Numbered from the stretch's first letter, positions 1 to 11,913 are shown. The stretch is DNA of 64,000 bases from Blasia pusilla (GCA_050084515.1 CM114274.1:21576001-21640000); one strand, 5' to 3'. The notes: generated by a model from the sequence alone, not told the origin. A program made the numbers and translations.

Positions 1-967
1 GTTGACGAGTTGTGCGGAAGCTCTATTTTGCTCCTCTAGTCTCTTAGATCTCCTTGGATGTGTAACAACTTCATCAGTTGCTGGTAGATCCTTACCATCC
101 AAGAGGTGCTTTATCCACTTAGGGTATGACGATCGTAGTGGAAGAGCATGCTGCTCTTTATAATCATCACCAAATTCTTCTTCTTGATGATATGGTGTAA
201 ACATTGGTGGTGTGCTCTGGTAGGTTATCTCTTCGTTTGATGATAATATGGATGGACTACTGATATCCGCCACTTGACGAGGTTGTTCCTCGAACACTGC
301 ATCACAACTCACAAGCATCTTCTTTGCCTTAGGACACCATAGGCGATAAGCTTTAGACTCATCACTGTATCCCATAAAGATGCACTTCCTGCTCTTGGAC
401 TCCATCTTGGTCTTGGATGCTTCAGGAATATGTACGAAGCACTCACTACCAAAAGTCCTAAAATGTTGGACTGATGGTACCTTACCTGAGTATGATTGAT
501 GAGGAGTCATGCCTTGCACTGACTTGGTAGCACTTCTATTTAGAATGTAAATGGCAGTATTAACAACTTCAGCCCAAAATCCTTCTTTCAAACCTTTTGC
601 TTTCATTTTGTTGTGGTGTATGTGTCGTGGTTAATTGTCGCTTGATTCCATGCTCCCCCAAATATTTGTTGAATTTTGTTGATAAGAATTCTCCTCCTCG
701 ATCGGTGCAAAGCTTCTGTAACTTCTTTCATGTCTCATTCTTAACCAACTTGTGCCATACTTTAAATTTTCCAAAAGCACTTGCCTTATCAAGAAGAAAA
801 TACACCCACATCTTCCTACTATAGTCGTTGATAACTAAAAGAAGTAGGAAGAACCACCTAATGCCACTGTTCTCATTTTACCACACAGTCAGCATGAATC
901 AGCTCTAGAGGAGCCTTTGCTCTATTGCTAAACTCTTGTGGAAATGGTTGTCGATGTTGTTTGCCCA
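1..967 (-). pseudogene. Ty1/copia integrase region, runs off left edge
   Basis: Read on the minus strand this follows the GAG-pre-integrase segment and gives stretches typical of a plant copia integrase: GKQHRQPFPQEF and LIHADC near 900-965 (start of the catalytic core with its first Asp), AEVVNTAIYIL near 541-585, HFRTFGSECFVHIPE near 421-467 and KCIFMGYSDE near 361-395. The 1-300 part is the acidic linker towards reverse transcriptase, which lies outside the window. The core between about 600 and 900 reads only with frame changes and stops, so the gene is dead. The protein would have inserted cDNA of the element into the genome. Assignment to copia is firm because gag, protease and integrase precede any reverse transcriptase. 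Confidence 0.85.
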
Positions 968-1468
968 TCATACAAGCTTCACATGTATCCGACACTCCAT
1001 AAATTGTTGGTAAATCAACAACCATGCAGATTTTTGCATCTGACTTAGTAAGAGAAAGCTTAGGTGACCAAATCTTTCATGCCACAACTTACTACTACTA
1101 AGATCTGTAACTACACTTGTCGTGAAAGCATACAACTCGTAGATATTTCCACGTCGTATACCTTCACCCACTACTTTCCCATTGACATCCTCAATGATTG
1201 CTCCAGTTTTCTTGAAACAAACTTCTAGGTCATGATCACATAATATTGCTACTGAAATCAAATTGCTCTTCAACTTTCGTATGTACAATACATCAATTAA
1301 CTTCTTTTCATTTCCTTTTTGTGAGACCAAAGAAATTGTGCCTTTCCCTTCTACAGGGCACTTTGCATTATTCCCAACAGTAACAATGATGGGCTCCTTT
1401 AGAGGCTGTAAGGAGCTATACCAATCCTTATGATTGGTCATATGCCTAGATGCTCCACTATCGAGCAC
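968..1468 (-). pseudogene. Ty1/copia aspartic protease and GAG-pre-integrase segment
   Basis: The reading frame opens with LDSGASRHMT, the copia aspartic protease active site (DSGA), and closes with KLWHERFGHLS, the GAG-pre-integrase signature (normally LWHxRLGH). About 166 codons are open. It follows the gag segment after one stop near 1,490 and leads into the integrase at 967. The protease would have cut the Gag-Pol polyprotein. The stop before it and the broken integrase after it show that this copy no longer makes a complete polyprotein. Confidence 0.88.
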
Positions 1469-1489
1469 CCATGCATCTTCACTCTTTGA

Positions 1490-2398
1490 CTAAGTGGAAT
1501 ATTTTTCCTGTGTGCAAATCTCTTCGATTGCTATCCAAACATCTACTTCATGTTCTCCTAGTTCTACAGAATTTCCAGACTCCTTCTTAGGTCTTAAACA
1601 TCCGTTTTTCTCATCCTTGCTCCTCTTTCTACAATCTTTGATAAGATGACCTAGCTTACCACAATAAAAGCATTTGAAGGCTTTCCTTGGAAATTTCTTC
1701 TTGATATTTGAACTGTAATCTTGATTTCTACCTCCATGTACGTTGGCAGTAAATGCTGCATCACTTCCCTCTCTTGCTTTGTAGCGCATTTCCTCTTCTA
1801 CCAACATTGCACTAAATTGTTCAAAAGTAAGCGGCGTGGGTCTCACTTGAGTATTCAATGTAGTGACCAAACTATCATACCTTGGAGGCAAAATCCTTAT
1901 GCACCGAGGTGCCAAATCTTTGCTAGACTTTGAAATTCCTACGGACGCCATATGATCTTGAAGATTCTTGATCCTTGTCAAAAATTGCTCCTCTGAAAAT
2001 TTCTCGGGCGTAAGCTGATTCTCCAGATTGTGAATCTGAGTCTAATTCCTCGTTTTATACTGATTCTTTAGAATGTTCCACGCCTCAACAGCAGTGGTTG
2101 TATGTTGAATGAGAGTCATGACAGAATAAGTTACATTCGTGACAATCGCATATTGAGCATCAACGTTTTTGCGTTTCCATGCCAGCAATACAACAAGATC
2201 AATATCACCAGATCAAGATGAACATACATAACTCAAAGTAGCTTGTGGATTCGAATCGACCCCTATGACCGTCTCCCAGATCTCAAATGATTCAAGGACA
2301 GTTCTCATTTTGAACTTCCACAATGTATAGTTAGGCCCATCTAACTTCCCTTCACCCAGCGGAGGAGGGCGAGCACGAACTGACGAAGAAGTAGCCAT
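1490..2398 (-). pseudogene. Ty1/copia gag with CCHC zinc knuckle, interrupted
   Basis: Translation starts at 2,398 (MATSSSVRARPPPLGEGKLD), a usual copia Gag start, with LWKFKMRTVLE about residue 30. The frame stops at 2,213 and recovers downstream, where 1,490-1,981 contains LPPRYDSLVTTLN and the zinc knuckle CFYCGKLGHLIKDC (C-x2-C-x4-H-x4-C, near residue 103 of that block). Gag would form the virus-like particle and bind element RNA. The breaks at 2,213 and near 2,040 make it a pseudogene. The start lies about 70 bp downstream of the primer binding site, as expected for a copia 5' leader. Confidence 0.86.
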
Positions 2399-2458
2399 CT
2401 CTCAAGATTTTGCGCAAACACACTAGATCGCCAGCTACAAAATACTAGAAAACCTTCT

Positions 2459-2470
2459 GCTCTGATACTA
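2459..2470 (-). other. Copia primer binding site (initiator Met tRNA type)
   Basis: On the minus strand this reads TAGTATCAGAGC, one base different from the TGGTATCAGAGC site that plant copia elements use to pair with initiator tRNA-Met. It directly abuts the LTR edge at 2,471, as it should. Confidence 0.85.
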
Positions 2471-2853
2471 TGTGAGAAAACATAAAGTGACGAAATCACC
2501 GAAATCTTTACAAAACCTAGAGATACAAAGTGGCCTAGTCCGTCCGTGCGCTCACATAAGAGCTTTGATGGAACCTAAACATGGAGATAACTCGACATAC
2601 GAGAATGCTCTACCGTTGCGGCTCTCGACTATTTCACTACTTGGGAAACTAGGATTTTTTACCTATTTTTCTTCCTTTTTATTAATAGAATTGTTTTGGA
2701 TAATCCTAGTAATGCTACTCATGAAACCACCTACGTCATATTACTATGGTTCCTTCGACGTCTAAGTCGGAACCATCAATCTAGGCTTCTCCTCATACAA
2801 GGGGGCCAATCAGATTAATGGTGCTCAGAGAAGTGGATGTTGAGAATCCAACA
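2471..2853 (-). repeat. 5' LTR of the copia element
   Basis: A 383-bp block between the primer binding site and gypsy LTR sequence. On the minus strand it begins TGTTGGATTCTCAACATCC, a familiar start of plant copia LTRs, and it ends in CA at the primer binding site. The second LTR lies beyond the left edge, so LTR-LTR identity and the target duplication cannot be checked. It interrupts the gypsy LTR that resumes at 2,854. Confidence 0.8.
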
Positions 2854-3849
2854 CAAGCTTTAGAAAGTAAAAGACTCTTCAACTTGGACATCCCTCAACC
2901 AAGCTTCCTACACACTCGCCAAGACTTCTGGTAAACTCAAGATACACAAAACACTATTGAGGAATTCAAGACACAAGGGAATGATCCCTTCTTCTACTAA
3001 TTTGCTCTTTAAATAGTCTTTTGCAATCCGTGATTGATCTTCCTATTCTAATCTAGATTTCTAAGTGATGCTCCTAACCTACTCTATTCAAATTCTCCAA
3101 CCTTCCACCTTACTAAGTCGGTTGGTTGCCATGGCAATTCATTTCCGCTCCCTCTTACCCGTATTGACGCTCCATTTCCGGATTCCAAAACTGCCACGAC
3201 GGTTCAGTCTTCACAGTCTTCGCGCTCTTTGCAATCTTTGTAGTCTTTCTCTTCGTGATCCTATCTTCGCATTCTTATCTTCGCGAAGACTCTTATCCTT
3301 CTGCCACCGTGAAGAGGCCTCCTTTCTACTTTCTTTCGCTCTGCTATCTTCAAAACATTTCCTATCTTTCTATCCCTATTCTTAATACACTTTTCCGCTT
3401 TCTAAAGACTCTTTAACTTCTTCCACTTCTTCCTCTTCCTTCTTAGAGTTCTTAGTCTTTGCTCTTGGGTCTTTGCTCTTCATTCTTTGTACCCGGTCTT
3501 TGATCAAAGACTATCTTTAGTCTTCTTTACAAAGAAGATTCTTCTCAGTCTTCATTGACAATCTTCACTGCCGTTCTTACTACGGTCTTTTCTTACGAAG
3601 CACGCGTGCTTCTTCTTCTAACTTCTAACTTCTTTTCCAATCTTTTACATAATTCTCACTCTTCCAATACAGTCCTTGATCTTCTAACATCTCTTGTCCT
3701 CTCATCATAGCTCTGTTAGTCACTATTCACACAATTTTGGTAAAGTATGGCTCTTTACTTTCGATATTGAGTCTTTAGGCCTTGCTCAAGGAAGACTTCT
3801 ATATAAAACTTGATCTTTCTGTCAAAATTAAAAAAACGTGGGCACTACA
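2854..3849 (-). repeat. LTR of gypsy copy 1, cut by the copia insertion
   Basis: This stretch matches 7,306-8,316 over its length, with shared landmarks: AAGCTT followed by AGAAAGTAAAAGACTC, TGATTGATCTTCCTATTC, and dense runs of AGTCTTTG/CAAAGACT. Its outer edge reads TGTAGTGCCCACG on the minus strand, against TGTGATAACCCAC in the other copy, which is a normal LTR start. No coding potential is seen. The left part of the LTR is missing because the copia element is inserted there. Confidence 0.7.
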
Positions 3850-3920
3850 TACTTCCTCACTCAAATGTGAGCCATCCTGACGAACATTATTCTCGGTTCT
3901 ACTCTATTGCCGTAATGTCC

Positions 3921-5440
3921 CTAAGGACTCCTATCATCTGGTAATTCTACGATTTCTACATTAGGAGGAGGTCTGTTGAAAATATTTGGGGTGTTATTCT
4001 TCATCCTCTCCTTCCATCCTTCTACAACCTTCGAAGAACCTAAAACCTTGTTCTGCACTCTTACCTCGGAAGGTACGAAAGGCGCTATGGGCGGTTCTTG
4101 TACACACGGTGGATCTGCCACCTCAAGTAATGCAATAGTATGTTGTGCAAACTATCTCTTCCAATGATGGTCGATACACTCCAACTCCTCGGTGATTTGG
4201 GCTTCAAAGTTATGGATTTCTTCGTTGATTAAATCTTGGGCCTCTTTTGGTTCTTCGCGTACTTTTGCCCTAAGTTTCTGATTGGCCTCCAACATTGCAA
4301 GCTTCGCTGTGACTTGGCTCCACTAAGATACCAAGTCATCGTTCATCTATTGCTAATCCCTAATCACCTTCCCTTTCTTTGCACTCTCTAGCATCACACT
4401 TTGAAAACTAGCTTGGAGAAGATCAATCCGCTCTTGTAGCTTCTCTGCGTTCAACAAAGACTACTGTAATTGCACAAAGAGCTGATCTGCTCCATGCTCA
4501 ATGTCGATGGCCAAGCTCTCCCACTGTCGGGCGTTGCATGCTTCATATCATGCCTCGACTAGCTCTGCCTTCGTTTGGCAAAGAGCCTTCTTCAGCCCTC
4601 CAATTTCAATTTCTTGCGCCCGATTCTGGCGCTCCATTGACTCATGGATCATCTTCTATATCTGAGTAAGCCACAGGTTCCTGAGGATGGTTATGTACTC
4701 TGGTATGGGCGCTTGGTTGGACAAGTTCCCGACCTTCTTGAGCTCCCCGACTAGTGGTTCCAAAATTTGCAGAAACGAAGTCAAATGTTGCAAGGTTGTG
4801 TGCACATGCTTGCACCACAAAACTTTCTACAAAACCGGAAGGGACGATTGATGGTTCGACTGCTTTGGTCGCGGGTGTTTCTGCTGCTTCCTCTTCTACT
4901 TCTTGATGTGGTTCAATTCCAACCCTCTTAGATCTTGGTGCCTTAGGCGATTGTGAGGGCAGCCGGGACGAGGACCCTTCTACTGGCCTCTGCTTGGTTC
5001 TTGGCACACTTTGAGGTGTCGCCGCTGGTGTTACCGCCGCTACCTCTCTAGAACCCAAAGCAGATGCTCCGGTGGGGTTTGGTCTTTGAATTGGAGTAGC
5101 CGTGACCCACTCCGAGGACACATCGAGGTTAATCTCCCCGACTTGTAAATACAACCAAATTAAGAAGGGAGAGAGAAACGATCTCCCGTGTAACATTGCT
5201 TTACAATCTTATTACTCATATAATAGGTCCTACCTGGATTGAACAAGACCTATAACAACTTACAGATTTGCGAAAATAGAGGAGGGCTCAACATCTGCGG
5301 CTTCTGGCCGTTCTTTCCTAATCGTTATTTTGTGATGCACCCTAGTTCTTCAAGCTCCTCCTGTCGGACAAAAGTGTCACAATCAATTTCCTTCTCTGGG
5401 GCCGCAGGTAACTCATGAGAAATGAGCAAATTCGCGCCCC
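3921..5440 (-). pseudogene. Extra ORF downstream of pol, gypsy copy 1
   Basis: A broken ORF between pol and the LTR. On the minus strand: a segment near 5,200-5,430 like the gypsy copy 2 ORF (VRQEELE type motif, GRNGYKPQ type motif); then 4,642-5,196 with a proline/serine/lysine-rich stretch (QRPVEGSSSRLPSQSPKAPR) followed by acidic EVEEEAAETPA; then a Glu/Lys/Leu-rich region (about 4,150-4,640) that looks coiled-coil but is broken by stops; then 3,921-4,121, ending with IVELPDDRSP. The second copy of this ORF is at 8,400-9,600 plus 55,964-56,600. I do not recognise the family. Some plant gypsy elements carry an additional ORF in this position. The function is unknown. Confidence 0.6.
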
Positions 5441-5791
5441 TATTTTGACTACGCTATGCCTGATAACCTCCAGTCTTACATAACGGCCGCCCCTTCCGTA
5501 ACAGCCTCTTGGCACTCTTCGCGATCTAGGGCAAAGAACTCAAGGACAAAGACTACGCTGGAAAAGATAAAGACTGCAAAGACAAAGAAGGAAAAGACCC
5601 GATATGAAGACCACCATCCCTTGTCTTTCCTAAGTCTTCATGAGTCCTCGGAGTCCTTACTTCACCCGGTATGAAATGTTTAGCATCGGGTCCTATACCT
5701 ACGTTCTTTACCCCCTCCCTCAGTCTTTAGGCAGGTGTATAATATCTTTGCACATGCATGCCATTCACCCTGGTTGGCAATACTTCTCCTT
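5441..5791. repeat. Spacer between pol and extra ORF, rich in AAGACT repeats
   Basis: This short region has no gene. It is dominated by imperfect copies of CAAAGACT/AGTCTTTG and AAAAGACC. The same motif fills the LTR pair and the matching spacer at 56,690-56,840, so it belongs to the gypsy family rather than to the host. Confidence 0.55.
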
Positions 5792-6838
5792 TCAACGTTT
5801 CCAATTGTAAAGAACCATTTTCAAAAATCTCCAGAACCCGATCCAGCTTAACTTCAGCTTCCCTGGGAACTTTAGACGATGGTTGTTAAAAATTAGCACC
5901 AAGTCCCCTTCTCTTATTGATTGTGGTCTTAGGTTCTTGTCATAGCGTGTCTTCCTTTGTGCTTGGATAGTCTTTGTATGTCTAAGGGCAATATGTCTTG
6001 CCTCCTCCACCGCTACCAAGTCTTCGTTCCTCTTGGCGGTGGTAGTCGAATCTTCTTCGTCCCTCTCCTCTTCTAAAATTTGGTAGGTGGGCACATGCCA
6101 TTCAATTGGAACAAGGGGTTGTATTCCGTACGTTAAATATAATGGTGTGTACTTGGTAGTGAATTTTTTGGCTGTTCGATATGCACAGAGGGAAGCAAGA
6201 ATCTTGGTATCCCAATCATATGAATAGGTGACACTCAAGCGATTCAAGATCCTACAAATAAGCCTATTGGACTTCTCAATTAACCCATTAGCTTTGGGAT
6301 TGTATGGGGTAGTCTTCCTCTGCTTGATCAGGAAATGGTCTGTCAAAGCTTTGACCATCTGGTTGAGGAAATGATTCCCCTGGTCGCTCACTAACTCCAA
6401 AGGACAACCATATCTAGTAATGATTGTTTCATATAAAATTTTAGCCGTTGCATCACTGTCATCTTTCCTAATAGCGACTACTTCCACCATCTTGGTGCAA
6501 TAATCCGTAGCGATTAAAATATACTTTCGGCGGGTCTGTCGAGTGGCAAGTAAGATAGGTCCCACAAAATCGATACCCCACTTTTCAAAAGGGGCTAAGG
6601 GAAGAATAGGTACCAAAGGCCAACGAGAGGTTTTTGTGGGCCTTCCAGCTCTTTGACAAGCATCACACTTTTGTATAAAGAACATGACATCCCAATACAT
6701 TGTGGGCCACCAATAGTGTGCTGCCAAGATCTTCTTGACCGTATTCTTAATGGCATAATGCCCTCATGCATCCTCCAAGTGCATAGCTGTAATGTACAAC
6801 TCAAAGGAAAAGATACTCTTTCTATCAAAAAGTATTAA
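5792..6838 (-). pseudogene. Ty3/gypsy integrase, copy 1
   Basis: The HHCC zinc finger ends with CDACQRAGRP; its histidine part (HYAIKN) lies near 6,740 in another frame. The catalytic core follows: first Asp in WGIDFVGPI, second in ELVSDQGNHFLN, and the Glu in NGLIEKSNRL, so the triad is intact. The C-terminal part has EGDLVLIFNNHRLKFPGKL (chromatin- or DNA-binding region) and then loses frame near 5,830. It would have inserted element cDNA. Upstream, reverse transcriptase and RNase H are absent because the sequence changes between about 6,900 and 7,300. Copy 2 of the same family is at 56,645-58,783. Confidence 0.88.
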
Positions 6839-7305
6839 GTTCGCTCCCAAGAGACCACTGTTTCATGAGTAAAGAGAGGCTTTATAAAAATTAACAAGAA
6901 TAAACTCTATTTTCACTTAAAATGCTTCACTAACTCTAATAACTCTAACTTCACAAAAGTAAAGAAAAGATAAGATGGTCTTCTTTCCTCATAGAAAAGA
7001 CTCTTCTCAAGTGTAGAGAATGACTCTTGCAAATCTACAGTAACAAAGCTCCACTAAGACCTCAAAGAGATCTCAAGAATGGCGGCTCACCCTACTTTCA
7101 GAATTAAATGTGTCATGGCAGGTTACTCACTGTCTAACAACTTTCCTACGCTTCTTCCTGATTATCTTCTAGAATTCTGAATCTACAAGACTCAACTCTC
7201 ATCTCTAGTGCAACCCAATAAGTTCCACATTCGATTCCGCACATCAGAAAGACTGAGAGAAGACTCTTCTTTACATCAAAGAGTGGAAAGAACTCGGAAG
7301 TAGTA
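6839..7305. other. Unassigned stretch between gypsy integrase and LTR
   Basis: AT-rich sequence with AAAGACTCTTCTC-like runs. The junction between gypsy copy 1 pol and the LTR of gypsy copy 2 must lie here, but no clear edge or target duplication is visible. No supported gene. Confidence 0.4.
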
Positions 7306-8316
7306 CAAGCTTCAGAAAGTAAAAGACTCTTCAACTTAGATCATCCCCCCCAATGAAACTCCTTACACACTCACCAAGACTGTTGGTAAACTCAAGATAC
7401 AAGGACAGTAGCGAGGAGTTCAAGATACAAGGAAAAATGATGATCCCTTCTTTTACTAATTGCTCTTTAAATAGTATTTACAATTATGATTGATCTTCCT
7501 ATTCTAATCTAGATTTCTAACTGCTAATCCTAACTCTTTGATTCCAATTCTCCAACCCTCCACCTTCCTAAGTTGATTCATTGTCTTGGCGTTTCCTTTT
7601 CGCTCCCTTTTAAACTGTTGTAACCACTGCGACTCTCCCTTTCTGGCTTCCGAAACCGCCGTGACGATTCAATCTTCACAGTCTTCGCGCTCTTCGTAGT
7701 TCTTTGTAAAGACTCTTCCTAGTCTTTGTAGTCTTTCTCTTTCCTATCCTATCTTCGTGCAAAGACTCTTATCCTTTTGCGACCGCGAAGAGTCTTTACG
7801 TTCTTTCCTTCATCTTTCCTCCAAGCATTCTCTATCTTTCTATTCCTATTCTTAATATACCTGTCCACTTTTGTGAAGATTCTTTGACCTCTTCTGCTTC
7901 TTCATCTTCCTTCTTTGAGTTCTTAGTCTTTGCTCTGGAGTCTTCGTCCTTCTTTTCTAGTCTTTGTGCAAAGACTATCTTCCATCTTCTTTACAAAGAA
8001 GCTTCCCCTCGGTATTTGTTGACAATCGTTCACATTGTTCTTTCTGTGGTCTTCCTTCCAAAGCACCCGCGCTTCCTCTTCTAACTTCTATTCCTATTTT
8101 TATACACCTCTCACTCTTCCAAGAAAGTCCTTAATCTTCTAACCTTTCTTGTCTTCTCATCAGAGTTGTGTCAATTACTCCTCCCACACAATTTCAGTAA
8201 AGTAAGACCCTTAACTTCTAGTAGTGAGTCTTTAGTCTTCACTTCATAAAGACTTTACTATAATTCAATACAAAAATGTCAAATTTTCAAAATTCTCATA
8301 AGAGTGGGTTATCACA
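7306..8316 (-). repeat. 3' LTR of gypsy copy 2
   Basis: Matches 2,854-3,849. On the minus strand it starts TGTGATAACCCACTC directly after a purine-rich tract (GAGTGAGGGGG) that fits a polypurine tract. Its far edge is not resolved and may lie left of 7,306. The interior carries many CTTTGTAGTCTTTC-like repeats. It lies downstream of the extra ORF and so is the 3' LTR of the element whose pol is at 56.6-58.8 kb. Confidence 0.65.
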
Positions 8317-8399
8317 TACCCCCTCACTCAAATGTGAACCGTCCGAGCGAACATTCCAACTTATTCTACCTCTTCGCTATATCTAAGGACTCCTGTCAT

Positions 8400-9600
8400 C
8401 TGTTAACTCCACAATTTCAATTTCAAGAGGGGGTTGGCCATGTATGGTCGACGGTTTGTTAACAAGATTGGGTGTGCTGTTCTTCATTCTCTCCCTCCAA
8501 TTTTCTTTTAATTTTCCTAAAATTTTGTTCTACACTCTTACCTCCGAAGGTACAAAAGGCGCTATGGCCGGTTTTTGCAAACACGAGGGTTCCGCCACCT
8601 CCGATAGTGCAGCAGTATGCATATGTCTTTTCCAATACAAGTCGACATAGGCCAACTCTTCTATGATTTGCGTTTCAAAATTCAAAATCGCCTCCGTAAT
8701 TATATCAAATCAATGTTGGTATGTTGGTGTTCCATGATCATCTTCCCTTTCTTTGCGCTCTCCATCATCATAATCTAAAGACTGGCCTAGAGGAGATCAA
8801 TTCGCTCTTGCAATTTCTCTGCATGCAGCAAAGATTGTTGTAATTGTACAAAGAGTTGATGTGCCCCATGTTCAATATCCACCGCCAAGCTTTCCCAATT
8901 TTGGGCATTACGAGCTTCATACCTCGCTTCTACCACATCTGCTTCTACTTAGCTAAGAGACTTTTTAAGGTCTCCAATTTCAATTTTCTTGCACCCGATT
9001 ATGGCGCTCCATTGACTCGTTGACCGTTTGCTACAGCTGGACATGACACAGGTTCGAGAGAACTCCTATGTATTCTTATGCCGCTGCATGGTCGGAAAAA
9101 TTCCCCATCTTCTTTAGTTCTTCAATAATTGGTTGTGAAACTTCCAAAAATGATGTCAAATGTCGTCAGGTAGAGTGCATAGGCTGCACAACCAAATTGT
9201 CTTGCAAACCGGAAGGAATAACTGCATGTTCTACTTCTTCAGCCGCGAGCATCTCCGTTGCCTCTTCCGATTCCTGAGAGATTTCCATCCAGACCCTCTT
9301 AGGTCTAGGTATCTCAGGCATCTGTGAGGATGGACGAGACGAAGATCCTTCCGTCGGCCTCTGCCTGGTTCTCTGTACACTTTGCAGTGTGGCCGATGGT
9401 GTTACTATTGCTACCTCTCTAGTACGTGAAGTAGACACTTTGGTTGGTTGTGGTCTTCAATTTGGAATAATTGTGATCCACTCAGACAACTTGTCAAGGG
9501 TAAACTCACCAACCTATGAATACAACCGAATTAAGAAAGGAGAGAGACATGATTTCTCTCCGGTGTCAAAGCGGTTATCAAACCAAGTACATGGGCACGA
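8400..9600 (-). pseudogene. Extra ORF of gypsy copy 2, downstream half
   Basis: On the minus strand: 9,166-9,438 has QRTRQRPTEGSSSRPSSQ followed by EISQESEEATEML, parallel to the copy at 4,642-5,196; a heptad-like charged region lies at about 8,650-9,000; the end is near 8,400. The upstream half is at 55,964-56,600, separated by the 46-kb transposon nest. Joining across the 10-bp target duplication restores the flow from DLFVP on the right to MYLV on the left. Frameshifts are frequent, so it is a pseudogene of unknown function. Confidence 0.6.
9591..9600. repeat. Target site duplication of E1, left copy
   Basis: ATGGGCACGA, identical to 55,964-55,973. It directly abuts end A (GGGGGATGG) of the outermost transposon. 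A perfect 10-bp duplication fits MULE-type transposition. Confidence 0.9.
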
Positions 9601-10637
9601 GGGGGATGGTATTCTGGCAGGAGAGAGGAAGAGAGGAAGAGAGGAGAGTCTCTCTTAAAAAAAAAAGGGCCAAATCCGCCTCCTCTCTTCAAAAAAATTT
9701 GACATTTTTGGAATTTTTGTTTGCTTTCAAATTCATGAAATCTTTAGAAGAGAGTAGGTAGTGGTCCACATTCGAGCCTTAAGAAACCTACTTTTTTCAA
9801 GGGGCGAAAAACCATGTGAGCCTAAGTTTCTTCACATTGCCTCTCTCAGTCTACAGTAAGCTGTGCCCAGGGCTAATTTTTTTGGAGGACCATGGGCAAA
9901 TAATGTGACAAGAAGTAGCAATCTCATCTCAATGAAAGGTTCAAATAAAGACCAACTTTGTGAAATGTGAACACAAGAGACGATAATTAAACCAAAAGAT
10001 TGTTAGTTTTCTAGGGTAAAGAGAAACTGATGTCCCTTCATTCAGATCCTAAATCTGATAAATCGAGAAGCTGCACCCCTCCCAACCCGTCGGAATTTTA
10101 CAGGTTCCAACTCTTGCAACCCGTTGGAATTTGATGGCTTGCACCCCTTGCAAGCAAGCTCACCATAACAGAGGAAAGATTTTGAGAAGTGATTCCATTC
10201 CACCCTGCACCCACAAAAATTCAACTGTTTGGGAATCCGAAATGGCAATCCGACAGGTTATAGGAATCCAACACGTCTTAGAGAAGAAAAGAAGCCTAAG
10301 ACTGGTTTGACGATACTAGGGGAACGAGCCAAAAGTGAAGAAGCCCGTCACAATGCCTCAAAATTTGGTCTCCCAGGGAAAGAGTCCGATCACTCAAGCG
10401 AAACTTTGAATCCGGCGACTTGCCTGGAAATGGTTGAAAAGTTGCAGTGGTCAAAAAGTGAAAAGTTGCAACCCGTCGGAATCCGACAGGTTGCAAAATT
10501 GTAATTCTGAGTAGCTAGACGAACAAAATCCACAATTCCAAAAAAAAGATTCAGCAAACTTTTACAAACACCATTATCGGTTGAAAAAGTCTCATCCTTT
10601 ATTACATCCGAAGGAATCTCAAAAATGTACATTTGAT
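9601..10637. repeat. E1 end A subterminal region
   Basis: Non-coding. A GA-rich stretch (AGAGAGGAAGAGAGGAGAG) is followed by AAAAAAGGGCC and a conserved TTGTTTGCTTTCAAATTCATG block found at every end A (13,811, 44,387 and reversed at 37,036 and 55,093). A CAACCCGTCGG half-palindrome and one near-complete palindrome lie at 10,467-10,494. Confidence 0.75.
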
Positions 10638-11913
10638 CTAGTCTATGATTTCTTCAGCCTCGTCCTGTACAAATTTACTCCTAACTCTCCTAGGTTCCTG
10701 TACGAAAGGAATGCCTTGGGATACAAGTGGCTCCTCTGACCGATTGTAGACGGGGGTCGAAAATGTTGGCGAATTCGAGAGCCTTGGCCCCCTCCTCGAT
10801 ACACCATAACGGTCCCATGTAACCTGATTTGAGTCCCACCACCTTCCTCGGCAGTATATCTTGTACGCTCTGCAACGTGACACCCATCTAGTATCAATAT
10901 GTGCTCCGTCCTTGGAAACACCATGATGGAAATCCCACAGGTAGTAGGAATCCAACATGTCTTAGAGAAGAGATGAAGCCTACGCCTTGTTTGACGATAC
11001 TAGGGGAAGGTGCCAAAGTGAAGAAGCCCACCAGAATGTCTCTAAAAGAGTCCGAAAGAGTCCGCTCACTCACGCAGCCAACCTGTCGGAATCCGATAGG
11101 TTGCGTGGAATTGGTTAAAAAGGTGCAATGGTCAAAAAGTGAAAAGTTGCAAGTCGTGGAAATCCGGCGGGTTGCAAAATAGAAGTCCTCGGAGTACATA
11201 GACGATCATATTCGACAAGACCAAAAAAGATATTCAGCAAACTTTTACAAACACCATCATCGTTCGAAAAAATATTGTTCTTTATTACATCCGAAAGAAG
11301 CTTGGAACTGTACATTTGATCTATTCTATGAATTCTTTTGCCTCGTCATCAAATAAATCCCTACTCCAAACGCTGCAGTCAAGCTGGGTCCTTGAGTTCT
11401 TTGAACTCACTCGTCATCGTCCGAGAGCTCTTCCAAAATTACTGTCGGCCTTGCCCTTCCGATATTCGGAATCGTGGGAAGTGACGATGGTGTTACTACC
11501 AATGGTGGGTTTGGAACCGGAGCTCTCGGCTTTGGAGGAGAGTTGTATGCCCCAACTAGCCTGTCATAATCTGCCTTTGCCTCTTTGCAAAGGTCAAATA
11601 GTTGCTGCCTTGCCTCAATGCAGAGAATGTTCCTGCCACTCTGCCAAGCGCCTCGCTCTTGAAAGGCCCACTAAGTCGAACACCAAGTGACCTGGCCTTG
11701 AGCAGAGCTCGATGAGCGTTTGCATCAGGGCTAGCGACTTTTCCCTTCCTCCAAGTAAGGGGGTACCGTCTTGCATGTAAATTCCCGGGGGGGGGAATTG
11801 TATAACCAATCTAAGTTGTACCCATCAGAGCATGGATCTACAGGATCTAGGATCTTAAACACCTGGAAGTTGTGCTCGGGCCAAACAAAGCAGTAAACAT
11901 AAGAGTGGTCCAT

